Positions 1-10,878 of a stretch of 64,000 nucleotides of DNA are shown piece by piece. Position 1 is the first letter of the stretch; every line of letters begins with the position of its first letter. The position numbers were made by a program, and so were the translations under genes. The notes under the pieces were generated by a model. The model was not told the origin of the DNA and ran no database searches. It worked only from the letters and a program-made list of their open reading frames with translations. This DNA is from Ziziphus jujuba (lineage: Eukaryota; Streptophyta; Magnoliopsida; Rosales; Rhamnaceae): contig NC_083380.1 in the NCBI RefSeq assembly GCF_031755915.1, positions 31,778,501 to 31,842,500 on the forward strand, read 5' to 3'.

Positions 1-49
1 TCTTTTCTTTTCTTTTTTTTTTTTTTTTTTGCTGAACAGTAAGACTGAC

Positions 50-1726
50 AAACTTGTGTTTAGATATATCTAACCATTTCAGCTTAGAAAAGCCATTAGA
101 GGACATGATGAAATCCACTTCAGATAGATGATGATATGGAAGAACAGTATCAAGGGCCTCTAGTCCGCCATACCTTTCATCCCAGTTAGATATGGCTTCT
201 CTTATTATGTATAGATCAAGTAATATTTCATGATCAAGAATTGCCAATGGGATGTCAAAATCGACATTGTTGAAAGGAGGTTTATCAAGTAGATCAAGAT
301 GCCTTAACTTATATTTATTTCCTGGAATAAGAATACGCTTTTCAGAAATGGTTATGCCTATGACCTCCTCCATCCCAACTAAAAGCTCAAATTTGGAAGG
401 CAACTCTTTTATAGCTGTGCCAGTTATATCTATGCTAGTTAAATATTCCATTTCGCTAGCAATTCTGGGGAAGCTCTGGAGTCTTGAGCAGGCATCAGAA
501 ATTCAATGTTCTAAAATATTTCGACTCCAATTTACTTGGGAAAATCTTGAGCTTGCTGCAGTATTGAAGGTCCAATACAACCAGCTTAGTAAGAGAGCCA
601 ACAGACTCATGAATCTCAACTAGACTTTTACAATGGTCAAGATGTAAACTCCCAAGATTTGGGACTGTTGACAGGTCAGGAATTTCTCTTAGAAATTGAC
701 AGTGACTAAAGTTCATAACTTTCAAGTTTTTTATACTCTGCAAGCAAAAAGATATAAGAAATGAATAAAATATATTTATATAAAATGTAATTTAATTTGA
801 TATCAAGGATGGTTTATAAATTATAGTTGTACCCCTGTTAGTTTCCACAGATGTCAGATATGGCTACCAGCCATGTTGAGTATGACAAGTTGGTTTGGAA
901 AAGAATCAAATGAAAGATTGGGAAACTGGTATCCAGGTAAATCAACTAACCTTAATTGATTAGGAAGGTATGGAATGGAAGTAGAAAAGACTACATTGTA
1001 ATTAAATATAAGTAGTCGAAGCTGTTTCATTTTTTTGAATGATTCAGCATTCAAGTCCAAAGTTCTCTGTTCAGGCAACTTCAGCATAATTCCTTCAATC
1101 GAAATTGTTCCCTAGATATGGTTCAGAAGGAGAGGACCAGATATATATTAGAAATGAACATCGAATAGAACATAGTCTAATTAATCATACGAAAAGCATA
1201 TACCATCTCAATAAAAATCAGTTTTGAATTTATCACCCAAAAAAAAAAAAAAAAAAAAACAAGAAGCTTTTAGATTATGATTCTTACTGTGTTTTCTGAG
1301 AGGACATGCAAAATATCATCTGCAGACCATAATCTACTGCATGTACCAACTTCAGGGAATACTTGGCGGACAATTTTGCCACTTCCAATTACTTGGGTAA
1401 ATAATCTTTGTTCTCTCCAACAAAGAAACATGCAATATCAAGGAAAATAGCCTTCTGTTCATCATTTAAAGCATCATAGCTTATTTTAAGCATGTCATAT
1501 ATTTTCTCATAGGATTTGTATTCCAAATTATGTACAAGACTTTTCCATTGATTTTTTCCCCCTCGACACAGGAAGGAACCCAATACTTCTAAAGCCAAAG
1601 GAAGGCCATTAGCATAACCTAAAATGCAATCTAAGAGCATAAGGTATTCTTCAATAGGTTCATTACTTTTGAAAGCATTCCTACTGAAGAGTTCAAGAGC
1701 TCTCGGATAATCGAATCCCCGGACTT
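50..1726 (-). pseudogene. TIR-NB-LRR resistance gene, 3' half, truncated (TNL1)
   Basis: Reading leftwards from 1726, the sequence gives the end of an NB-ARC domain: RALELFSRNAFK, then the GLPLALEVLGSFLCRG (GLPL) motif, then LKISYDAL and FLDIACFF (RNBS-D type), about 1390-1720. Next come the segment after the MHD position (about 1290-1375), an LRR-linker exon (854-1090) and an LRR exon (about 50-743) with repeats such as LKVMNFSHCQFLREIPDLS. Against TNL2 in this window the part carrying the MHD motif is missing: the protein jumps from the position of VLGSS to that of KEIVCQ, about 100 bp lost, with a one-base frame change at about 1398. A further frame break lies near 495. The TIR domain, P-loop and kinase-2 are absent because a copia element sits at 1727. 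The family comprises cytosolic nucleotide-binding immune receptors. No functional product is expected. Confidence 0.88.
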
Positions 1727-2127
1727 TGTGTCGAAAGGAAATTTTGGAGTTTGGAGGTCAAACTTAAAAAAGGAGGATTTAGAGAAAGAGGCTACTTCTT
1801 TTATTTCTCACTTCTTGCTTTTTGGCATCATCCAAACTCAAAGACATTACCCCTATTTATAGTAGTGGCACCTCCTAAACCATTGGCTAGGATTTTGCCA
1901 ATTCTAATCTAATGGTTACAAATGAATCTTAGAATTTTCTTCATAATTACAAACCTCCATACACATTCTAGACAACTCTATGGATTACTCTAGAATAAGC
2001 TTCTAGATGAGACTTCTCTAGAACATACTAGGCTCTTATTTAGACAAGATGTTTTTAGAAGTTGGGCTTTCCTTGAACAATTAAGGCCCAAACACTAATA
2101 GCCCACAATCAAGTTTATATTTCAACA
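1727..2127 (-). repeat. Ty1/copia 3' LTR (minus-strand element)
   Basis: About 400 bp bounded by TG (1727 or 1729) and CA (2127) in plus orientation. On the minus strand it directly follows a polypurine tract (AAAAGGGGG, complement of 2128-2136), where a copia 3' LTR should start, and the upstream coding frame ends with the usual GGVEI-type tail. The left edge interrupts the TNL1 codon series inside KVRG. The matching 5' LTR is not in the window. Confidence 0.75.
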
Positions 2128-4094
2128 CCCCCTTTTAAACTTGATTTTGTTACTCCAGTCAAACTTCTCAATTCGACAAAATTTTCTTGCTTGAGAGGCT
2201 TGGTGAAGATATCGGCTACTTGATCGTGAGACTTCATGTACTCCAGTTGTACATCCTTTTTGGCTATGCACTCTCTAATGTAATGATAATGCGTATAAAT
2301 GTGCTTACTTCGATCATGGAAGACTGGGTTCTTGGCCAAAACTATTGCTAACTTATTATCCACACAAATCTTGGTTGGTTCTTCTTATGGATAACCCAAC
2401 TCCTTTAACAAGTTTCAGAGCCAAACTGCATGGCAAACACATGAAGTAGTAGCTACATACTTCGCTTCACATGTGGAAAGAGTGACAATCGGCTGGTTCT
2501 TTGACATCCATGTGAAGGCGGTGTCTCCCATGTAGAACACGAAGCCACTTGTGCCTTTACGGTCATCCATATCTCCACCCTAATTGCTATCACTACATCC
2601 TACAAGCCTGTAATCATCAAAAATAGATCAGTACAAATCAAAGTTTATTGTACTTTTAAGATAACGAAGAATCCTTGTTGCCGCCTTTAAATGAGTTGCT
2701 GTTGGATTCTCCATGTATTTATTGATGACTCCACCTGCATAGAGAATATTTGGCCTCGTGCACGTCAAATACCATAAACTTCCAACCAAGCTCTTAAAAA
2801 GTGTTGGATCCACTCTTTCTCCTTCTTCTGCTTTGATAGCTTGACTCCACATTCCATTGGTATGCTGACCGGATTAGAGTCATCCATCTTGAACTTCTTA
2901 AGCACCTCCTTAGCATAGCTTTCTTGAGTGATTAGGATGCCTTTGTCTTCTTGCTTTACTTCGATGTCGAGGTAGTAAGACATGAGCCCAATGTCGGTCA
3001 TCTCGAACTCTTTCATCATTTCTTTCTTAAACTTGTCGAACATGCTTGAATAGTTACCTGTAAAGATCAGGTCATCTACATACAAGCACACAATCAAGAT
3101 ATCACCATTTTGGATTTTGATGTAGAGTGCATGCTCATATTGACACTTGATGAAATTTCTTCCTTGGATGTACTTGTCAATTCGAGCATTCCACGCTCTT
3201 AGTGCTTGTTTCAACCCATAAAGTGTCTTCTTTAACTTTAAAACCTTGTCTTCTTTTCCCTTGACTTTGTAGCCTTGTGCTTGCTCAATATAGACTTCTT
3301 CTTCAAGGACTACATTTAGGAAGGCCGATTTCACATCCATTTGATGTATCCTCCAATTATTTTGAGCTGCTAATGAAATAATTAGTCTAACAGTTTCTAG
3401 TCGAGCAACAGGAGCAAACACCTCATCATAGTCGATGCCAGCTCTTTGATTGTAGCCTCTCGCCACCAATCTTGCATTGTATCTTTCAACTTCTACTTTG
3501 GCATTTTTTTTGGCTTTGTAGACCAACTTCGCATCGATCGCCTTGTGCCCTTTTGGAAGTGTAGCTAGCTCCCATGTGTCGTTCTTTTTTATCGCCTTTA
3601 TCTTTTCTTCCATAGCATTTTTTCAATTCTTGTTTTCCACTGCCTCTTGGAAGTTCATGGGCTCGCAATCGACAAAGAGAGAAAAAAGAGTAAGATTATC
3701 TTGATTTTTAGTTACCTCATAGAAGTTCTTGTAAGCTTCTAAAGCGTGGAATTCTTTCACCTAAGCTTTCGTCATCTTGAGAACTCGTAGTTGTTGAAGC
3801 TAGTGGGGTAGTAGGCTCCTCTCTTGCTTGCTCTATCCTTGGTTGTTCCATGCCATCTTCTTCAAAATATGGAAAGAAGTTGTAGTCTTCTGTATGTGGT
3901 TCCCAATCCCACTCTTCTTCTTCATCGAATACGACATCTCAACTGATGGTTGTCTTCCTAGTATTAGGATTGTAGAGCTCGTAACCTTTGGAGTTGGTGT
4001 CATAACCAGTGAAGATGTACTTCTCATTAGCTTGCTTTTCTCTTATCTGGTACGTGCGCATGATCTATGCTTCTAAAGACTCTCAGATGGGAGA
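2128..4094 (-). pseudogene. Ty1/copia pol, reverse transcriptase and RNase H part
   Basis: Minus-strand copia polyprotein. RT spans about 2765-3613 and shows the conserved opening NDTWELATLPKGHKAI, ARLVARGYNQ, MDVKSAFLNV, LYGLKQ and the catalytic YVDDLIF (YVDD, near 3080). RNase H runs from about 2850 down to 2137 with RYLKSTINFDLY, then KHIYTHYHYIRE and DIFTKPL, typical of the copia RNase H end. A frame change near 2835 separates the RT from the following segment, a stop lies near 2580, and others occur at 3615-3640 and near 3940. The 5' part of the same polyprotein resumes at 16784, because a solo LTR was inserted at 4094/4095 after the integrase. It is a decayed, non-functional copy. The exact copia lineage is not assigned. 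Confidence 0.9.
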
Positions 4095-4206
4095 TGTCAG
4101 GACCCGTTCAAGATCCCTCACCAGAATCCTAGACAAGTCTTGATCTTAGGAAAACCCTACGGGACCCTCCAATGGAAAATCCAGCAGAACCTCCCCTAAG
4201 GGTTGG

Positions 4207-7154
4207 TGTAACACCCCGTCCCAAATCACATCGGAAATCGTGCACATTGACCGTTGATCGAGCGGGTCAAAAGTTGACTTTTTGTTCCAGTGGAAATTTC
4301 AAGTTGACCAGGGTACCGTGGCGAAGTGCATGATCGCCCGAGTTCGTAGACTAGTAGCACGTCGAAAACGGAGCTACGGTTTGAAAGTTATGGGCAAAAC
4401 AAGTCGAGGTGCAAACTGTCCAGAAGGTGCCGGGAGTTGACTTTTTACCATTGTATAATTTTGTTTTGACTCTTGTATGGTTGTAAAGTACTCGTCAATA
4501 CGAGTTCATAGACTAGTGGCACGCTTAAATCGGACATTTGGTTGAAAAGTTATGGACGTTTGAAGTTCGCCGGATACCGCAATATTTTATTATATCTGGC
4601 TTAAGTGCACAGTGATGCCACGTGTCAGCTCCTGATTGGTCCACGTTGAATGAACAGTGTCACACTGTGGCTTTAATTTGTTAAAAATCTCGGGGAAGAG
4701 AGAGACCGACCGGCCGCCGGAACTTTTCAAATTTTCCGGCCGATTCATCATACATGCGCCGGCCAGACGAACGCCCCTCCCCATTTCCGGCAAAACCCCA
4801 AAATTTCACGGCCATTGGCCGCGGGACGCGCCCGGATCGAGGCGGCGAAGATCGGCGGCGATTTTTCCCTCCACCGCCGGCCACCGCCGATTGACCCCTT
4901 TCCGGCCATTTTCCGACCACACGTGCCAGCCACCCCTCACCACCTCCTCAAGTCCGGCCTACCCACCAAATTTCACGGCCACCGGACCTCCGACGCGCCG
5001 GGATCAGAGCTTTTTCCGGCGAGGGGCCGAAATTCTTCAAACCCCGATTTCTCCGCCGTCCGGCCTCCGTTTGCCTCACCATCATTCCCGTTAGATTCCT
5101 CTCCTCTCGATCTACAAATCTGCAAAAAATCTCAGCCAACGGCCACCGCACGCGCCGCTGCCGGCGACGATTGCCGGTGACCGCGGCGGCTCACCGGGAG
5201 TTACTGTTCCGGCGAGTACCCAGTTGCACCACCGATCCCTCCTGACTGTGTTCGACCTCCTGAACCCGAATCCGGCATCCGTTTCCACCAATTTGTGACG
5301 GTTTGGGAGAATTGTGGAGTCGAAACCCGAAAGCTTTTCGGCGAGATTCCAACCACCTCAGGTCGGATCACCGGAAATTAAGACCGAATCCGTGATCCCC
5401 ATCACTCGAGCTTCGATTCGGTATATAACTCATAAATTTTAGATGTCGATTGATGTTCGCTCCCCGGGTACCCATTTGGGAGTTACCCGATTAAAATATT
5501 AATATTTGTGGTTTGGTGTAGTGTGGATGTTTTAGGTGCACGTGCGAGTAGCGGAGTCGATCCTACGGAGGATCTTGATTGATATACGTGCTTAAGGTGA
5601 GTGACCCACCTTCAAATTAATTTTGGGAATTTAATTGGTGAATATTATGTGTAATTTGAATATTTGGAATTTAAATTCTATGTGCCAAATATTTATTTGA
5701 TTTATTGTGGAATTATTGGTGAATTTATTTGATTAAAGGAAATGTGCATTCTATAAATTTATGCCATGTGAAAATTATTTTATGGTCTTGAGAATTTTGA
5801 AATTCTTGTGGTTTTAACATTAAATTGGGCATGATTTGATTTTCAAATATTTCAAGGAAAATATTTGTTTATGTTGGAGACTCCAATTTTTATAAAATAT
5901 GTCCATGGAATATTATGAGATTTAATTATTATATTTCGAGAAATTATTTATGCTATTGGGAAAATGTGAATATTTGAATTGGTGGATTTGGGAGTTGGTG
6001 GATTTGAAAATCATGGAATTTATAGTGTTGATTATAAAGAAATTGTGGAAAATTTCCCGGTTCAAGCGGATGGAATAAACCCGCTATGTTTATGCAAATT
6101 GTGAAATTTGATATATAAATTAAATATGTGGATTTTATGATTTTTAGATGCACCGTGCACGTACTGGTGTTCTGTTTATATGTGATATGGATATTGTGCA
6201 CACAGATGTGATTAGCGCGCAGAGGGTGTGAGTAGCGCGCAGGCGATATTATGACGTTGTCCTGTGGTTGCCATCGGATGAGGGTAGGCCACCCTCCATA
6301 GTCGGGACACCAGTTAGCAGCGGCGTAGTGGGACGCCACGCCACCGTATGCATGTTTCTTTCTATAACCTCCTGTCTAGCGGTACCTTGGGACGCTGGGT
6401 ACTGTTGGCGCCACTGGTATATAGTGGGTGCATCAAGTGATTTTCAGAACTGGGATTTTAAAATAAATATTTTTATATTGTATTGGAATTAAAAATATAA
6501 TTATTACTGTTTCTGGCATTTATTTGATGTCTTGGTTTTCAGGAAATTCGAACAAAGGGTTTTGTGAAAAGGTTTTAAAAGGGGAACTTTTCCAACCGAG
6601 AGAATTATAAGGGTTTTGAAAGAAATTATTATTTCCAATTAATTATTATTTATCTACTACCGTGGTATTATATTGTATAGTAGATAGGGTCACTCACTGA
6701 GATGATTAGCATCTCATATTTTCAAATTCCGTTCCTCTAGGTACCAGGTTGTCGGTGTTCATCCGGAGCGGACTTGATCTTCATTGCTGTTTTAGTTCGT
6801 GAAGTACCCTGTTCTTCTTTTATTGCAGTTGTAATATTTCTTTCACTCTTGCTGTATTCTATACTTAGTAGTACTTCATGAAGCTCTGTATACTGTATGG
6901 GACACTTATGTATTTATTATGCACTGGATTACTGTTATTTATTTTGAAGTGCTGAAATTTGTGGAATCAATTTGTAGTATTGTGGGAGGAATAAGGGGAT
7001 GTTTATAGAAGTGTGTTTTCAGTGCAGGAATTTGTGGTAAGTCCATCCTTTAGGGGAGATTCTGCCGGATTTTCCATTGGAGGGTCCGGTAGGGTTTCCC
7101 TGGGATCAGGGCTTGTCTAGGGTTCCGGTGAGGAATTTTGGACGGGTCCTGACA
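4207..7154 (+). mobile_element. Solo LTR B of the CCCGTCC family
   Basis: 2948 bp, from TGTAACACCCCGTCCC to GACGGGTCCTGACA, with perfect target duplication GTTGG at 4202-4206 and 7155-7159, inserted into LTR A. It has the family layout: a W-box-rich start (4247-4319), a GC-rich segment (4680-5300), AT-rich DNA, a conserved GC-rich block (6240-6430), a hairpin TGAGATGATTAGCATCTCA (6698-6716) and a terminal block (7040-7154). Open frames in the GC-rich segment look incidental. Confidence 0.93.
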
Positions 7155-7543
7155 GTTGGACTTACCACAATTTCCTACATTGAAAATACACTTCGATACA
7201 CACAACCTTATTGCTCCCACTTACTACAATTTAATTCCACAAATTTACAGCACTTCAAATGAATAACAGGGAATCAGTGCATAATCAATTAAATAATATA
7301 TCCAACATAGTATACAGAGTGTTAATAAAATTCTAAGTATGATAATTAATACAAGCAGAGTAGAAAGAAAATTACACAATAAAAAATGAAGAAAAGAAGA
7401 CTTCTCGGATTTCTAGGAACGATCAAACTGTCAAGCTCATCCTGATCGAACAATGTATACCACTTGAGTCTAAGGGAACGAAATTTTAAAAATGAGATGC
7501 TAATCATCTTAGTGAGTGACCCAATCTATTACTCAAAGAAATA

Positions 7544-7580
<37 letters not shown>

Positions 7581-8593
7581 TAAACTTGATTAATTAATAA
7601 TACTTGAAAATAATGTTTCTCTCAAAATTCTCACAGTCACTCAGTTTGAAATGTTCCATTTTTAAAAACATTTCACAAAATCCGATACTTTATGCTCTAA
7701 GATTCAGAAAATAATTAATCAAATAGTTTACAATTAAAACACAACAAATTAAGAATCCAAAACTAGAATGGAATAATAATAGAAATGAAAATAAACTTTT
7801 ATAACAATTACTAAAAGATTAACAACATATCATAAACAAATAATACAAAAATATCATGAAACTCATATTAAGACAATTCAAGAAATAATTAAATAATTAG
7901 AATAAATCAATTAATTGAATGATTAAGTAAAGGAATAATTAAATCAAATTAAAACACCCATTTAAAATAAATGGTAAGAAGAAAATATAATATAATAGAA
8001 TTGATTTCAAAATACCAAAAAAATTCGAATAATAAATTCGTAAAAATATTTTCATAAAAATTGAGTAAAAGTTTAAATTTAAATAAATAAATAATACTGT
8101 TAAATACATTTTTATTGAAATAAGATTTTCAAATATTTCATATTTGAAAATCATGTCGTGAAAACTATTTGATGCACCCACTATATACTAGTGGCGCTAA
8201 CGGTACTCAATGTCCTGAGCACCGCCAGACAAGAGGTTAAAGAGAGAAATCGGCATACGGTCTCGTGGCGTCCCACCGCACCGCTACAAACAGACGTCCT
8301 GGCCATGGCGGGGGGTGGCTACGACCGATATCAATTTGCCGACCCTCGATCCGATGGAAACCATAGGACAACTCATAAATCATCTGCGTGCTACTCACAC
8401 CCATCTGCACGCTAATCATATCCATGTGCGTACTAATCGTATCCACATATACAGAACACCAGTACGTGTGTGCTGCATCTAAAAACTCGTAAATTCTAAA
8501 ATTAATATTTGTATAAAATACCACCGGGTTTATTTTATCCATTTAAACCCATAATTGTTTTACATTCCTTTCTAAAACCATCATCATAAATCC

Positions 8594-9729
8594 TGATGTG
8601 ATTCCGCCCGAGCCCGCTCAACCGATAACCCGCTGGGGTGCTGACTCGACACAGATGAAGACTAGGCCAATCACAAGAGCTCAAATTAAGAGATTTAAGG
8701 ACAACCTGGAAGTATTTATATAGGAGGTAATCAATCTCAACAGAGCTTGTCCATACTTGAAGATACAAAGCCTATTCTAAGCATCCAAGTGGTGGAAGCC
8801 GATACGGACCCGGGTGACGGTTTTGGTACATTTTTGGAGTCTGAGAAGCATGAAATGGTTCCAATGCTTTATGGGTTCAATACATATGCATAAGAGGTCA
8901 TGGAATCAAGTTAAATCAGCCTCAAATGCAATCAAAAAGGGCTTGTACGGACAGCTTCAACAATTTGGCCGAATTTGCTGTATTGCTTGCTGGCTTTACT
9001 GTATTTTACTGTATTAGCCTTTTCTTATTTTTCCAAGCATGGGCAACGTGTGGGCCTTCATATTCAGTTTATTTGGCATCCTAAAAAGCATCTAGAAGCT
9101 GATTTGGAGCTCAATTTGGTCAAAGATTGGTCAAAGTCAACTTAGTGAAAAAGCTAGTATTATAGTTTCCTAATTTGATTATACTTTTTTGTTTTAGGAA
9201 ATTACCATTACTTTTTAGTTTTTATTTATTTATTTTCTGGAAAAATAAGTTTAGGAAAGTTATTATTTTATTATTTTCATTGTAAATTAATTAATTCCTA
9301 ATTCAAAATAAAGGAATTAATTAATCCAAATTAGATTAGGAAAGGAGTGAGAATTTCGGCCACCATAGAACTCTTTATTGTGTGGCCTGTTTTACCTAGG
9401 GTTTTTAGGGTTTACTTTGTTTCTTTCAAAGCCTATTTAAAGGCTTATTTTTCAATATGAATACAACTTTGATTTGATTAAGAAAATACTTGTGAGATTA
9501 ATTATCTCTTTGTTCTTTGAGAACACCTAAAACACCATTAGAGAATTGGTTGTTTTAGCTTGACTTATCAATAGGTTTTCCATCCCCTATTGTGGCGTCT
9601 ACATTATACCAAGGTTTCTAACCACAGGTTGGTTAGGGGTTGAGGTCCATTCCATTAGAACTTGAACTTAATTGAGATCCGGGCTAATATAATACGGGTT
9701 TAGGAGCAGGTCGTCCTAGGTTCGTATCA
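8594..9729 (+). repeat. 5' LTR of gypsy G
   Basis: Starts TGATGTGATTCC and ends CGTATCA. It is 1136 bp, the same length as the 3' copy. An AT-rich stretch (9160-9320) lies before a TATTTAAAGGC (9443-9453) that could act as a TATA element. The first 180 bp read as the end of a pol frame in the 3' copy. Confidence 0.95.
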
Positions 9730-9731
9730 TT

Positions 9732-9743
9732 TGGTATCAGAGC
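9732..9743 (+). other. Primer-binding site, tRNA-iMet type
   Basis: TGGTATCAGAGC two bases after the 5' LTR end. This 12-mer matches the complement of the initiator methionine tRNA 3' end, the usual primer for plant gypsy elements. Confidence 0.93.
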
Positions 9744-10878
9744 TAAATTTTGTTCAAGTTTGATCTATCTTTATTTGCTTTATTTTTTTTGTGTTATTCT
9801 GCAATTTTAGCATTAGGTTAAGGTTGCATCCATCCTATACACGTTCAGCATCTTAAAAAAAAAAAAAAAAATTCATTCCTAGTTTTATCGTATTTTTGTT
9901 TCCTAGTTTGTTGGTTGTTTTTCATCATTGTTCTTGTTAATTTTGGTTTTTGTTGATTTTTCTTTGCTGTTTTAGTCTGAAATATTTGCATTCATATATT
10001 CAAAAAAAAAAAAAAAGAAAGAAAAGAGTTTGCGGCAACAATTAAAAAAAAAACTGCATATTTGTGTTTATTTGGAGGTCACAGGTTTGGTGTTTGTTTT
10101 GGAGTTGGAATTGCAATTTTGGTAATTACTCTTGCTACTGCAGTTGTTTATGTTCTGTGAGTGAAAAAAAAAAAAAAAAGAAGAAGAGGTAAAGCCGAAT
10201 ATAAAAAAATAAAAAATAATAAAAAAAAATTTCGGTTTGTTGGAGTTTGATTTGTTTGCTGGAAATTTGTTGGAGCTGCTGGGTTTTTTGATTATTTATT
10301 CAATCTTTGGAGTTTATGAAGAGTTATTTTTGCTGCTGGATATTTGGATTTTGGGTGCTTAAATTATTTGGATTAAAATTAGTTAAAGGAATTGATACAA
10401 AACTTGAATTACAAAGAACAACAACCAACAACTTTTCTATATTTTTGTTTTCTTTGATTCTTGTTCGTATTTGAATTTCTTTTTCTGGAATTTTATTCTT
10501 GAACTCATAATCTACTACCATCTGGTGCAGTTTTCAAAAATTCCAACGTTTTCCCATTATTTTGTGTTTTCTTGTCTAGAAAGCCGAAAAATTAGGATTT
10601 GTTGGATTCTTTCGGCATTGCCTACTTTTTGCTTACTGTTTGTTGATAAGTTTAATTAAAACATACTAGTGATCTAATTGCTATTTTTTGTGGGTGTTTT
10701 AATTAGAAATTTGAGATAATTCATTGAGTGGAAAAAGGCAAGAGTGTGTGAGCTTAAAAGAGAGTAAAAAGGCGAAACAAGTGTGCAAACACGAGTGTCG
10801 AGTCCTCATTTGAGTGAAACAAGTAAGGGAGTGAAATTGTAAGGTCCTATTTTATTTCTATTGTATTATTATACTAAC
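9744..10878 (+). other. Untranslated leader of gypsy G
   Basis: About 1.1 kb between primer-binding site and gag start, with several poly-A runs (9856, 10000, 10160, 10205) and no long frame. A leader this long is common in plant gypsy elements and normally carries dimerisation and packaging signals; none is recognisable by eye. Confidence 0.6.

Noticed and set aside
4657..5180. Overlapping open frames on both strands rich in Arg, Pro and Ser
   Set aside because: GC-rich LTR DNA has few stop codons by composition; the frames are not maintained in other copies.
8191..8768. Frames of 74-101 codons around the conserved LTR block and the LTR start of gypsy G
   Set aside because: They lie in the reverse copy of the LTR block (8191-8542) or antisense to the LTR-encoded pol tail (8535-8768).
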